A DNA stretch of 64,000 nt from Microbacterium ulmi. Its GTDB lineage: Bacteria > Actinomycetota > Actinomycetes > Actinomycetales > Microbacteriaceae. A model generated the notes under the pieces. The model searched no databases. It was not told where the DNA came from and saw only the letters and a program-made list of their open reading frames with translations. The position numbers and the translations under genes are program-made. Positions 28,795-37,404 of this stretch are shown one piece after another (position 1 is the first letter of the stretch; each line of letters begins with the position of its first letter). The DNA lies in NCBI RefSeq assembly GCF_011759705.1, contig NZ_JAAOZF010000001.1, forward strand, positions 1-64,000, in the 5' to 3' direction.

Positions 28795-29532
28795 GTGACC
28801 CGCCGCGTCAAGCCGACCGCACCCGAAGTGCCCCAGCTGCCACTCCTCGAGGCCGCCGCCGCGGGCGCGCAGACCGAGCTCAAGCCGTCGTGGCGGGGCT
28901 GGATCCACGCCGCGACGTTCCCCGTCGCGATCGCTGCGGGCATCGTGCTCATCGTGCTCGCACAGGGGGCTCCCGCCAAGTGGGCGTCGGCCGTCTTCAT
29001 GGCCACGTCGCTCCTGCTGTTCGGCAACTCTGCGCTCTATCACCGCTTCGACTGGGGGCCGACGACCAAGGCCGTCCTCAAGCGGATCGACCACGCCAAC
29101 ATCCTGCTGCTCATCGCGGGGACCTACACGCCGATCGCGACGCTCGCCCTCCCGCCGGATCAGGGCACGATCCTGCTGATCCTGGTCTGGTCCGGCGCGC
29201 TGCTGGGCATCCTGTTCCGCGTGTTCTGGATCGGCGCGCCGCGCTGGCTGTACGTCGCGCTGTACCTGCTTCTCGGATGGGCGGCCGTCATGTACATCGT
29301 GCCGCTGTTCCAGGCGAACGTCGCGATGATGATCCTCGTGATCGTCGGCGGTCTGCTCTACACGGCCGGCGCGATCGTCTACGCGGTCAAGAAGCCGAAC
29401 CCCTGGCCGGGCCACTTCGGGTTCCACGAGATCTTCCACGTGTGCACGGTCCTCGCGTTCCTCTGCCACTGGACGGCGTGCCTGCTCATCGCGCTCCGGC
29501 CGCTGAGCCCTTCGCTCGGCCTCCCGGGCTAA
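28795..29532 (+). CDS. Hemolysin III family (PAQR/YqfA-like) membrane protein
   Basis: 245 aa, seven predicted transmembrane helices. Family positions include YHRFDW (about 81-86), IDHANILLLIAGTYTPI (about 98-114), and the late HEIFHVCTVLAFLCHW segment (about 210-225). These His/Asp residues form the metal site of the PAQR/hemolysin III superfamily. Physiological role unknown. GTG start, 6 bases after TAGGCT (28783-28788), so leaderless. Divergent from the Z-prenyl synthase. Confidence 0.9.
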   Translation: MTRRVKPTAPEVPQLPLLEAAAAGAQTELKPSWRGWIHAATFPVAIAAGIVLIVLAQGAPAKWASAVFMATSLLLFGNSALYHRFDWGPTTKAVLKRIDHANILLLIAGTYTPIATLALPPDQGTILLILVWSGALLGILFRVFWIGAPRWLYVALYLLLGWAAVMYIVPLFQANVAMMILVIVGGLLYTAGAIVYAVKKPNPWPGHFGFHEIFHVCTVLAFLCHWTACLLIALRPLSPSLGLPG

Positions 29533-29681
29533 CCCTCGGCACAGCCGCTCGCGCCTCGACTCCCGTGCGACCGGCCGTCGAGCATCGACGCCCGCTCCAC
29601 GCGGGAGGCGGGATGCCGCGTCAGCGGCGCGGATCGGCTTCAGGGTCGTGCCGCGTCGGGTCGGCTCCCGAGTCCTGCCCG

Positions 29682-29990
29682 TCAGCCGCGCGGGTCCGCT
29701 CCGGGGTCGATGTCCTGGTCGTCGATCTCGGTCGCGCGCTCGGCATCCTGACCCTGCCTCGCCGCGGCCTCCTCGGCGTCGAGCTGCTCGCGGACCTCTT
29801 CGCGGAACCGACCGCGGCGGATGCGGCGCAGCATGTCCCACACGAGGAGCACGACCGCCAGCGCGAGGAACGCGATGACCGTGAAGCCCCACGGACCGGG
29901 CGTCACGAGCGTCGGATCCGGCTCGTTCGGCGCGGGACTCGGCGTCACATCCGCGACGCGGACGAGTGCGGCGACGAAGGCGGCGTGCAT
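29682..29990 (-). CDS. Small single-pass membrane protein
   Basis: 102 aa: a short Pro/Thr-rich N-terminal part, one transmembrane helix (about 34-54, WGFTVIAFLALAVVLLVWDML), then a basic and acidic cytosolic tail. No family is recognised. ATG 29990 with AGAGGA 4 bases upstream. Divergent from the DUF4307 gene; the 149 bases before it (29533-29681) contain no gene I can see. Confidence 0.65.
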   Translation of the reverse strand: MHAAFVAALVRVADVTPSPAPNEPDPTLVTPGPWGFTVIAFLALAVVLLVWDMLRRIRRGRFREEVREQLDAEEAAARQGQDAERATEIDDQDIDPGADPRG

Positions 29991-30022
29991 GGTGTCCTCT
30001 GATCCGCGCGCGAGCGCATAGC

Positions 30023-30035
30023 CTGGAGTCTCCAG
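30023..30035. promoter_or_regulatory. Palindrome between divergent genes
   Basis: CTGGAGTCTCCAG, a perfect 6-base inverted repeat around a central T, lies in the divergent gap between the small membrane protein gene and the DUF4307 gene. It could be an operator or simply a weak hairpin; no promoter hexamer is clear beside it. Confidence 0.3.
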
Positions 30036-30071
30036 CCTAATTCCCCGCGCATCCCTCCCCGACAGGCCCCC

Positions 30072-30467
30072 ATGACGACGACGCAGGACAAGCTCGACGA
30101 GCGGTACGGCCGCCGTCGGTCGCCGCGTGCGCGCTGGGTCGCCGGCATCCTGATCGCGGTCGCCGCGATCGCCGTCGGAGCCTACGCGTGGCTCACGGTC
30201 GCGAGCGCGCTCGACGACGTCGCGGCGGAGACGACGGGGTTCCGCGTCGAGGACTCCCGCACCGTGACGCTCGAGTTCCAGCTCACGGTCCCTGCCGGCC
30301 GGGACGTCGCGTGCGTGCTCGAGGCGCAGGACGAGCAGCACGGCGTCGTCGGGTGGCGGGTCGTGCAGTTCGCGGCATCCGACGACCACACGCGCGCGTT
30401 CAGCGAGGCCATCCCCACCGTCGCGACGGCGACGACGGGTTTGGTCAACTCCTGCTGGGTGACGTAG
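30072..30467 (+). CDS. DUF4307 single-pass membrane protein
   Basis: 131 aa. The N-terminal basic segment DERYGRRRSPRARW is followed by one transmembrane helix (about 23-45) and a small extracytoplasmic domain ending LVNSCWVT. This matches DUF4307, a conserved actinobacterial family of unknown function often upstream of greA, as here. The greA promoter overlaps its 3' end. Confidence 0.85.
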   Translation: MTTTQDKLDERYGRRRSPRARWVAGILIAVAAIAVGAYAWLTVASALDDVAAETTGFRVEDSRTVTLEFQLTVPAGRDVACVLEAQDEQHGVVGWRVVQFAASDDHTRAFSEAIPTVATATTGLVNSCWVT

Positions 30468-30470
30468 TCT
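30441..30470 (+). promoter_or_regulatory. Candidate greA promoter
   Basis: TTGGTC (30441-30446), an 18-base spacer and TAGTCT (30465-30470), overlapping the end of the DUF4307 gene. It would give a leader of about 60 bases carrying the hairpin below. Moderate match to a sigma-A promoter. Confidence 0.5.
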
Positions 30471-30480
30471 GTCCGGACAG

Positions 30481-30504
30481 ACGCCCTGGCCCGAGCCAGG
30501 GCGT
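30481..30504 (+). terminator. Hairpin in the greA leader (terminator or attenuator)
   Basis: A perfect 10-bp stem ACGCCCTGGC/GCCAGGGCGT with loop CCGA lies 13 bases after the DUF4307 stop, downstream of the candidate greA promoter and 32 bases before the greA start. It can terminate DUF4307 transcription or act as a leader element of greA. Confidence 0.65.
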
Positions 30505-30536
30505 TCGACGTACACCCCCGACTCAAGGAGATCGAC

Positions 30537-31028
30537 GTGTCCAGCGATGCCCCGGTGACCTTCCTCACCCAGGATGCCTACGACCGTCTCGCCGCCGAGC
30601 TCGAGCACCTCTCGACGACGGGCCGCGAGGAGATCGCGAAGCGCATCGAAGCCGCCCGTGAAGAGGGCGACCTCAAGGAGAACGGCGGCTACCACGCCGC
30701 GAAGGACGAGCAGGGCAAGCAGGAGGCGCGCATCCGGACGCTCACGGCTCTGCTCAAGGACGCCAAGGTCGGCGTCGCGCCCGAGTCGACCGGCGTCGTC
30801 GAGCCGGGCACCGTCGTGACGGCGGTCGTCGCCGGCGGCGAGGAGAGGTTCCTGCTCGGCAGCCGCGAGATCGCGGCGAACTCCGAGCTCGACGTCTACA
30901 GCGAGGCCTCGCCCCTGGGAGCTGCGATCCTGGGCCTCAAGGAGGGCGAGACCACCTCGTACACGGCGCCGAACGGCCGCTCCATCTCGGTGGAGGTCGT
31001 GAAGGTCGAGACGTACGCGGGGCAGTGA
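30537..31028 (+). CDS. greA: Transcription elongation factor GreA
   Basis: 163 aa. N-terminal coiled coil (about 12-80) with the acidic tip residues in AREEGDLKENGGYHAAKDEQ (about 40-59), which reach into RNA polymerase to stimulate RNA cleavage, and the C-terminal FKBP-like domain (about 85-160) containing SPLGAAILGLKEGETTSY. It rescues backtracked polymerase. GTG start with AAGGAG 6-7 bases upstream. Confidence 0.96.
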   Translation: MSSDAPVTFLTQDAYDRLAAELEHLSTTGREEIAKRIEAAREEGDLKENGGYHAAKDEQGKQEARIRTLTALLKDAKVGVAPESTGVVEPGTVVTAVVAGGEERFLLGSREIAANSELDVYSEASPLGAAILGLKEGETTSYTAPNGRSISVEVVKVETYAGQ

Positions 31029-31040
31029 GCCCCGCCCGTC

Positions 31041-32267
31041 TCAGTCGGCGACGAGGGTCGGGGCGTACCCGGCGCTCGTGAGGGTGTCGATGACATGCGC
31101 GCGGTGCTCCTCGCCGCGCGTCTCGACGCTGAGCTGCAGGATCACCTCGCTGATCTGAAGGCCTTGCCCGTGGCGCGTGTGCAGCACCTCCATGACGTTG
31201 GCTCCGGCCTGCGCGAGCAGCTCCGACACGCGAGCGAGCTGGCCTGGCCGATCGGGCAGCGGGATCCGCAGAGTCATGTAGCGGCCGGATGCCGCGAGCC
31301 CGTGGGCGACGACGCGCTGGAGCAGCATCGGGTCGATGTTCCCGCCGGACAGGATCGACACCGTCGTGCCCGTCGCCCGCACCTTCCCGGCGAGGATCGC
31401 CGCCACGCCGACGGCGCCCGCAGGCTCGACGACCTGCTTGGCGCGCTCGAGCAGGGCCAGCAGCGCCCGCGCGATGTCGTCCTCCGACACCGTCACGACG
31501 TCGTCGAGGAGCTCGCGGATGATCTCGAAGGGCAGGTTCCCCGGTCGTGCGACCGCGATGCCGTCGGCGATCGTGGGTCGTGTCTCGACCTCGAGCGGGT
31601 GCCCCGCAGCGAGAGACACGGGATAGGCGGCGGAGTTCTCGGCCTGCACGCCGATGACGCGGACCGTGCGGCCGACCGCGGCCGCGCGTGCCTTGACCGC
31701 CGCGGCGACCCCCGCGGCGAGCCCTCCCCCGCCGATTCCCACCAGGACGGTGTCGAGGTCGGGCAGGTCCTCCCAGAGCTCGAGCCCGAGGGTGCCCTGC
31801 CCGACGATGATGTCGCGGTGGTCGAACGGGTGGATCAGCACCGCCCCCGTGCGCTCGGCGAACTCGGCCGCGAGCCGCAGCGGCGTCTCGACGGTGGCGC
31901 CTTCCAGGACGACGTCGGCGCCATAGCCGCGCGTGGCGAGGAGCTTGGGCACGGGCACGCCGAGGGGCATGAAGATCGTCGCGGGGATGCCGAGGGCCTG
32001 CGCCGCGAGCGCGACGCCCTGCGCGTGGTTGCCCGCGGATGCCGCGACGACGCCGCGCGCACGCTCCTCGGCCGTGAGCCGCGACAGCCGGTACGCGGCG
32101 CCGCGGATCTTGAACGACCCCGTGCGCTGCAGGTTCTCGAGCTTGAGGTGCACCGGCACGCCGAGCAGCTCCGACAGGCTGAGCGACGCGTCCAGCGGCG
32201 TGTGGGAGATGACGCCGCGAAGCGTCGCGGCGGCGTCCTCGAACTCCGCCAGGGTGGGGATGGTCAC
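31041..32267 (-). CDS. ilvA: Threonine ammonia-lyase with C-terminal ACT domain
   Basis: 408 aa PLP enzyme converting threonine to 2-oxobutyrate for isoleucine synthesis, or catabolically. The PLP lysine is in LQRTGSFKIRGA (about 46-57) and the phosphate loop GIGGGGLAAG is around 180. A single C-terminal ACT domain (about 325-405) for regulation is present, the short form rather than the 500-aa biosynthetic enzyme. Convergent with greA. GTG start overlaps the AI-2E-family gene stop in a GTGA junction. Confidence 0.93.
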   Translation of the reverse strand: MTIPTLAEFEDAAATLRGVISHTPLDASLSLSELLGVPVHLKLENLQRTGSFKIRGAAYRLSRLTAEERARGVVAASAGNHAQGVALAAQALGIPATIFMPLGVPVPKLLATRGYGADVVLEGATVETPLRLAAEFAERTGAVLIHPFDHRDIIVGQGTLGLELWEDLPDLDTVLVGIGGGGLAAGVAAAVKARAAAVGRTVRVIGVQAENSAAYPVSLAAGHPLEVETRPTIADGIAVARPGNLPFEIIRELLDDVVTVSEDDIARALLALLERAKQVVEPAGAVGVAAILAGKVRATGTTVSILSGGNIDPMLLQRVVAHGLAASGRYMTLRIPLPDRPGQLARVSELLAQAGANVMEVLHTRHGQGLQISEVILQLSVETRGEEHRAHVIDTLTSAGYAPTLVAD

Positions 32268-33457
32268 TCGCCGGTCCTCCTAGAGCGCGGGACGGTGTTC
32301 CAGATGAGGTCTCCAGCGCTCGGATCTCGTCCTGTCTCCCAGGCCCGGTCGCCGAGGTAGACGGCGACCACGTTGACGAAGGCCGCGAGCGGCACGGCGA
32401 ACAGGGCTCCGGGGATGCCCGCGATCATGGCGCCGCCCGCGACGACGAGCACGACGGCGAGAGGGTGCACCTTGACGGCGGAGCCCATGACGAGCGGCTG
32501 CAGGACGTGCCCCTCGAGCTGCTGCACGCCCAGGACCACGACGAGCATCCACAGGGCGATCCAGGGGCCGTTGTAGACGAGCGCGAGGAAGACGGCGAGC
32601 GCACCGGTCACGACGGCGCCGACGATGGGTACGAACGAGCCGAGGAAGACGAGCACCGCGACGGGGATCGCGAGCGGGACGCCGAGGATGAAGGCTCCGA
32701 GCCCGATGCCGATCGCGTCGATCGTCGCGACGAGCAGCTGCGTGCGCGCGTAGTTGACCACGGTCTTCCATCCGGCTCTGCCCGCGCCGTCGACGGCCGG
32801 GCGAGCGGCGATGGGGAAGATGCGCGTCGTCCAGCGCCAGATCCCCGCGCCGTCTGCGAGGAGGCACAGCAGGATGAACAGGGCCAGCACGGCGCCGGTC
32901 ACGACATGGCCTACGGTCGAGCCGATCGCGAGCGCGCCCGACCACAGCAGCTCGGCCTGTTCCTGGAGGAACGTGCGCGCCTGCGTCAGGAACCCGTCGA
33001 TCTGCTCGGGGGTGAGGTTGAGGGGCCCGTCGATGAGGTACTGCCGGAACTGCTCGACGGCGCTCACGGTGCGCGCCTGCACGGAGGGCCATTGCCGCGT
33101 GATCTGCCAGATGGCGAGCCACAGCAGCCCCGTGACGATCGCGAGGGTGCCGACCATCGCGATGACGATCGCGAACCATCGCGGGAGCCGGCGGCGCAGC
33201 ATCCACGAGACGGCAGGCCACAGCAGCGCCGCCACGAGGATCGCGACCAGGAGCGGCACGACGAGGAGCTTGAGCTGGATGACGAGCCACACCGCGACGC
33301 CGATCGCCGCCGCGATGACGAGCAGCCGCCAGGAGTAGGCCGTCGCGATGCGCAGGCCGCGCGGGACCGAGCCGGCGAGCTCGCTCGTCACGACGCGACT
33401 GCGGTCGCGGAGCGCGTCGAACAGCGTGCCTCGGGGCTTGTCTTCGGGGCCGCTCAT
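32264..33457 (-). CDS. AI-2E family (PerM-like) membrane transporter
   Basis: 397 aa with the eight-helix PerM/TqsA layout: an N-terminal group (about 45-80), a helix pair at 95-118, a soluble loop (about 125-175), then helices including FIPIVG-type motif LGSFVPIVGAVVTG (about 272-285) and the late VHPLAVVLVVAGGAMIAG segment. Family members move Na+/H+ or small molecules, and true AI-2 export is shown for few. ATG 33457 follows TACACT (33464-33469) by 6 bases, suggesting a leaderless mRNA for this gene plus ilvA. Confidence 0.88.
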   Translation of the reverse strand: MSGPEDKPRGTLFDALRDRSRVVTSELAGSVPRGLRIATAYSWRLLVIAAAIGVAVWLVIQLKLLVVPLLVAILVAALLWPAVSWMLRRRLPRWFAIVIAMVGTLAIVTGLLWLAIWQITRQWPSVQARTVSAVEQFRQYLIDGPLNLTPEQIDGFLTQARTFLQEQAELLWSGALAIGSTVGHVVTGAVLALFILLCLLADGAGIWRWTTRIFPIAARPAVDGAGRAGWKTVVNYARTQLLVATIDAIGIGLGAFILGVPLAIPVAVLVFLGSFVPIVGAVVTGALAVFLALVYNGPWIALWMLVVVLGVQQLEGHVLQPLVMGSAVKVHPLAVVLVVAGGAMIAGIPGALFAVPLAAFVNVVAVYLGDRAWETGRDPSAGDLIWNTVPRSRRTGE

Positions 33458-33463
33458 CCTGCC

Positions 33464-33469
33464 AGTGTA
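33464..33469 (-). promoter_or_regulatory. Leaderless-type -10 of the AI-2E/ilvA operon
   Basis: TACACT, 6 bases before ATG 33457. Confidence 0.55.
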
Positions 33470-33525
33470 TGGCGGTCCCATGCCCTGACCGCCATGCGTC
33501 GCGTGCCCGTGTCGGATGCCGCCGC

Positions 33526-33531
33526 TAACGT
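33526..33531 (+). promoter_or_regulatory. Leaderless-type -10 of the first YcaQ-like gene
   Basis: TAACGT, 7 bases before GTG 33539. Confidence 0.5.
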
Positions 33532-33538
33532 GGACCGC

Positions 33539-34870
33539 GTGACCAGCGTCAGTCGAGCAGGCGGTCGCCGCCCCAGGGAGTCGCTCAGCGCTGCCGAGGC
33601 CCGCCGCGTCGCGCTCGCGGCGCAGGGCTTCGCGCAGGCCCGCCCCGCGGCGCCGGGCACGCGCCAGCTCAATCTCGCGATGTCGCGCATGGGCGTGCTG
33701 CAGATCGACTCGGTCAACGTCTTCGCGCGGTCGCACTACATGCCCCTCTTCTCGCGCCTCGGGCCGTACGACACCGACCTGCTCGACAGGCTCCTGTTCG
33801 CGCGCCGCGCGCCGTACGTCGAGTCCTGGGCGCATGTCGCCTCGTTCATCCCCGCGGCGGACTGGGGGCTGTTCGCATTCCGCATGGACGAGATGCGCGC
33901 CAAGTACGGCGCCGATCCCGACACCTGGTTCCAGCGCAACGCCGACATCGTGGACTGGGTGCGCTCTGAGCTGGCGGCACGCGGGCCGCTGCGGCCCGCT
34001 CAGATCGAGCACGACGCGAAGGAGGCGCGCCGCGGGCCGTGGTGGGACTGGGACGTCGTCAAGCGCGCCCTCGAGTTCCTGTTCTTCTTCGGCGAGGTCG
34101 CGATCGCGGGGCGGCGCGGGTTCGAGCGCACCTACGCACTCGCAGAGCACGTCCTTCCCGTCGAGGCGCGTGCGCCAGTTCCTCGCGACGACGCGATCCG
34201 CGAGCTCGTCGCCCGCGCCGCGAGGGCGTACGGTGTCGCGACGGCCTCGGATCTCGCCGACTACTGGCGCATCAAAGACAGGGCCGCGGTCACGACGGCG
34301 ATCCGCGAGCTCGAAGACGCGGGCGAGCTGAATCCCGTCGCGGTGCAGGGCTGGCGAAGCGCGGGCCGCCCCGCGAAGGCGTGGCTGCATCGCGACGCCG
34401 CCATCCCGCGCCGCGTCTCGGCGACGGCCCTGCTGACGCCGTTCGACCCCATCGTGTGGTTCCGCGATCGCGCCGAGCGCCTCTTCGACTTCGAGTACCG
34501 CATCGAGATCTACACCCCGGCGCCGCAGCGCCGCTTCGGCTACTACTCCCTGCCCGTGCTCGTCGGAGACGACATCGTCGGGCGGGTCGACCTCAAGGCC
34601 GATCGTGCCGTCTCGACCCTCCTCGTGCAGTCGGCGTGGTGGGAGCACGGCAGACCTGCCGATGCCGCGGCCCGCGTCGCGGACGAGCTGAGAGCCGCCG
34701 CGCGGTGGCAGCGCCTCGACGGGATCTCCGTCTCGCAGTGGGGCGACGCGACAGACGACCTCGCCGACGCGCTCCCCGAGGCGCGGCGGCATGAGGCGGG
34801 GCCTCGTGACGCCGTCGCCCTCGCGCCCGACGAGCCCGACCTGCTCGTGGGAACTACCGTGGACGTGTGA
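33539..34870 (+). CDS. YcaQ-type winged-helix DNA glycosylase family protein
   Basis: 443 aa, HTH_42 family. QID at about 55-57 (in GVLQIDSVNVFARSHYMP) corresponds to the Q-hydrophobic-D catalytic motif I recall for E. coli YcaQ, which unhooks DNA interstrand crosslinks; AlkZ enzymes have QxQ. The downstream signature TPFDPIVWFRDRAERLFDFE and RRFGYYSLPVLVGDDIVG is strong. Probable role is repair of bulky alkyl or crosslinked bases. GTG start 7 bases after TAACGT (33526-33531), so leaderless. Divergent from the AI-2E gene. Confidence 0.87.
   Translation: MTSVSRAGGRRPRESLSAAEARRVALAAQGFAQARPAAPGTRQLNLAMSRMGVLQIDSVNVFARSHYMPLFSRLGPYDTDLLDRLLFARRAPYVESWAHVASFIPAADWGLFAFRMDEMRAKYGADPDTWFQRNADIVDWVRSELAARGPLRPAQIEHDAKEARRGPWWDWDVVKRALEFLFFFGEVAIAGRRGFERTYALAEHVLPVEARAPVPRDDAIRELVARAARAYGVATASDLADYWRIKDRAAVTTAIRELEDAGELNPVAVQGWRSAGRPAKAWLHRDAAIPRRVSATALLTPFDPIVWFRDRAERLFDFEYRIEIYTPAPQRRFGYYSLPVLVGDDIVGRVDLKADRAVSTLLVQSAWWEHGRPADAAARVADELRAAARWQRLDGISVSQWGDATDDLADALPEARRHEAGPRDAVALAPDEPDLLVGTTVDV
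34855..34860 (+). promoter_or_regulatory. Leaderless-type -10 of the frameshifted gene
   Basis: TACCGT, 6 bases before GTG 34867, inside the end of the first YcaQ-like gene. Confidence 0.45.
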
Positions 34871-35777
34871 AGCGCGGAGCCATCGTCGCGGTGTCGGCCG
34901 GGGTCGCGGCTGCGCTCGTCGGCGGCGGCTTCGCCTGGTGGGCACTGTCGCGCCCGCCCGGACCGGATGCCGTGGCCCGAGACTTCCTGTCGGCTCTCGC
35001 GGACGGCGACGGCGCCCGCGCGCTCGCGCTCGTCGACGCGACACCGACGGCATCCGCCGCGGCCGACGCGCTTGCCGGCGCGACGGAGTTCATCGCCGAT
35101 CCCGCCGTCGTCCGCGTCGGCGATGCGGACGGCGCGCAGCCACGGGCGGACGTCACCTTCGACCTCGCCGGCGAGGAGCACTCGGTCTCGTTCGGGCTCG
35201 TCGAGCGCGACGGCGCATGGCGCGTCGCGCCGGACGCGCTCGGCACGGTCACCCCCGCGACCACGATCGGCGACTCCGTCGAGATCGGAGGCGCGCTCGT
35301 GCCGCCGACGCGGCCGCCGCCCTCCTGCCGGGCGCGTACTCCGCCTCCGCGTCCCCGACCGGACTCCTCTCGGGCGCGACGACGGTCGTCGTCCTCCCCG
35401 GAGGCGACGACGATGTCGCGGTCGAGGCATCGCTGTCCGCCGACGCGACGGCGAAGGCGCAGGCGCAGCTCGACGCGTACGCCCGGGCGTGCGCGCAGCC
35501 CGCGGACGCGGTGCCCGCGAACTGCGGCATCCGCGTTCCGTGGGCGGCCGACCTCGCGGGCCTGGACCGCATCGCGTTCCGGATCGAACAGCTGCCCGCC
35601 GTCGTGCTCTCCCCCGATGCGCGCTCGTTCGCCGCGACGGGCGGGATCCTCGTCGCGACCGCTTCCGGCACGGCCCGCGACGGCACCGCGGGGAGCTTCA
35701 CGTACCGTGCCGACGACTGGGCCCTGCGGGGAACAGTCGCCTTCGCGGGCGACGGGATGGTGCTCGGCGTCGGGTGA
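34867..35777 (+). pseudogene. Frameshifted membrane-anchored protein gene, unknown function
   Basis: The first 146 or so codons start at GTG 34867 (6 bases after TACCGT) and encode an N-terminal transmembrane anchor (about 4-27, VAAALVGGGFAWWAL) and an NTF2-like segment. Near 35290-35320 the sensible reading moves by one frame: upstream ...SVEIGGALV, downstream ADAAAALLPGAYSA and on to a stop at 35777. Without a shift the first frame becomes Pro/Arg/Ser-rich nonsense. It may be a sequencing error, real decay, or programmed shifting; I favour decay or error. No function is assigned. Confidence 0.6.
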
Positions 35778-35801
35778 CCCGCCACGAGCCGCCGCGCCAG
35801 G

Positions 35802-36293
35802 ATGGATGCCGTGGGGCACGTCGGATTCTCCTGGGTCGGCCTGGCCTTCCTGCTCGCACTGTTCGTGCCGAACATCGTGTGGGCGACGGTCGCACGCCCG
35901 TCGGGCTACTCCGCCGGCGGCGAGAGCCGTCTGCTCGTGGCCCTGGAGCGAGTCGGACAGGTCGCGACGACGGCTTCGGCGCTCGTGTTCGACGACACGA
36001 ACCTGTCGCCGTGGTCACCGTGGTCGCTGTGGCTCGCGGCGGCGACGGCGCTCATGATCGCGTACGAGGTCGGCTGGGCCCGGTACTTCCGCAGCGGCAG
36101 GACGGCGGGCGACTTCTACCGGCCGCTGTGGGGCGTCCCAGTCCCCCTGGCGACGCTGCCGTGCGCCGCGTTCGTCCTGCTGGGGGTCTACGGGATGCTG
36201 ATCCCGCTCATCGTGTCGGCGCTCGTCCTGTCGGTCGGGCACATCGGCATCCATCTCGGGCACCGCGCGACCATGCGCCGCGGCGGCGTCTGA
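35802..36293 (+). CDS. Four-pass membrane protein, unknown function
   Basis: 163 aa with about four transmembrane helices (10-28, 73-91, 112-131, 133-152). The N-terminus HVGFSWVGLAFLLALFVPNIVW resembles a family seen in clostridia and actinobacteria (pattern HxGFSxVGLxxLxxLFxPN). No catalytic motif is visible and function is unknown. Convergent with the second YcaQ-like gene. Confidence 0.75.
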   Translation: MDAVGHVGFSWVGLAFLLALFVPNIVWATVARPSGYSAGGESRLLVALERVGQVATTASALVFDDTNLSPWSPWSLWLAAATALMIAYEVGWARYFRSGRTAGDFYRPLWGVPVPLATLPCAAFVLLGVYGMLIPLIVSALVLSVGHIGIHLGHRATMRRGGV

Positions 36294-36305
36294 CCGGACT
36301 CCCGC

Positions 36306-37400
36306 TCACGAGCCGGGCAGGCCCTGCACCTCGAGGCCGAGCCAGCGCGCGAGCTCCCGCACCTCGCCGTCGACCGCGTCGGAGATCGCGGCGCCGAAGG
36401 GCACGTCCTCGTGGATCGCGGTGACGCGGAGCACTCCCGCTCTGCGGTCGGCCGCGGCATCCAGCTTGCCGACGAAACGGTCGCCGTGCAGGATCGGCAG
36501 CGCGAAGTACCCCCACCGGCGCTTCGCCGCAGGCTTGTACATCTCGAGGAGGTACTCGAAGCCGAACAGCGCCTCGAGCCGCTCCCTGTCGAACACGAGT
36601 CGGTCGAAGGGCGACAGCAGAGCCGTGCGGCCCCCGAGGGCATCGAGTTCCTCGAGGGATGCCGCATCCGCCCGCCACACGCCCTCGACGCCGTCGACGA
36701 CGGCCTCCTCCCCGACCGTTCCGACGTCGATCGGCTCGAACGGCTGCGCGACCGACTTCGCGCGTGCGAGGCCGAGCGATCCGAGCCGGCGTTCCGCGCG
36801 CTCGCGCGCGGCATCCTCCACCGCCACGTCAGGCAGGTCATCGGGATAGACGCGCTCCGCGAGATCGAAGAGCCGTCCCTTCGCGTCCCTGCTCGAGACG
36901 GCGGCCTGACCCGTCTGGACGAGGAGCTCGAGCATCTGCATCGAGTTGCGATTGTTGGTCCAGCCCGTCGACGACCAGGACTCCTGTGCCGTGTCGGGGA
37001 TCTGCGCCGCCCGCAGCGGGCCCTCGTCGCGCAACCGCGCCAGCACGTCGCGGCGGAAGCGGTCGTTCGCCTCGAGCCAGCGCCGTGCGGCACCCGACAC
37101 CGGCTGTGCGGCCATCTCGTGACGCAGGAGCGGAAGATCCGACATGAGCCGGTAGACGCCGCCCCACTCGAACACGTCACGGTCGACCTCGACGGCCCGC
37201 CGCAGGTCGGCAGGCTGATACGGCCAGCCGAGGCGGCTCCACAGGATGAGATCCGCGCTCGGCGCGATCGCGGCGGTGGGCTCGATCTGCACGGCGGACA
37301 GCCCGTAGATCGTCTCGACGATGCTCGCCGGCCGGTCGGCCGTCAGCAGCTGCGCGCGCACCGCGAGGCGGCGGGCGTCGTCGCGGCTCAGCCGGAGCAC
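36306..37400 (-). CDS. Second YcaQ-type winged-helix protein
   Basis: 364 aa, same HTH_42 family as the gene at 33539 but clearly divergent. The motif equivalent to QID is QIE at 38-40. The later signature SPFDRLVFDRERLEALFGFE and RRWGYFALPILHGDRFVG aligns well with its relative. If it is a glycosylase, Glu replaces the Asp seen in YcaQ, and activity may differ or be lost. Two members of this family within 3 kb is unusual. Confidence 0.82.
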   Translation of the reverse strand: MLRLSRDDARRLAVRAQLLTADRPASIVETIYGLSAVQIEPTAAIAPSADLILWSRLGWPYQPADLRRAVEVDRDVFEWGGVYRLMSDLPLLRHEMAAQPVSGAARRWLEANDRFRRDVLARLRDEGPLRAAQIPDTAQESWSSTGWTNNRNSMQMLELLVQTGQAAVSSRDAKGRLFDLAERVYPDDLPDVAVEDAARERAERRLGSLGLARAKSVAQPFEPIDVGTVGEEAVVDGVEGVWRADAASLEELDALGGRTALLSPFDRLVFDRERLEALFGFEYLLEMYKPAAKRRWGYFALPILHGDRFVGKLDAAADRRAGVLRVTAIHEDVPFGAAISDAVDGEVRELARWLGLEVQGLPGS

Positions 37401-37404
37401 GCTG

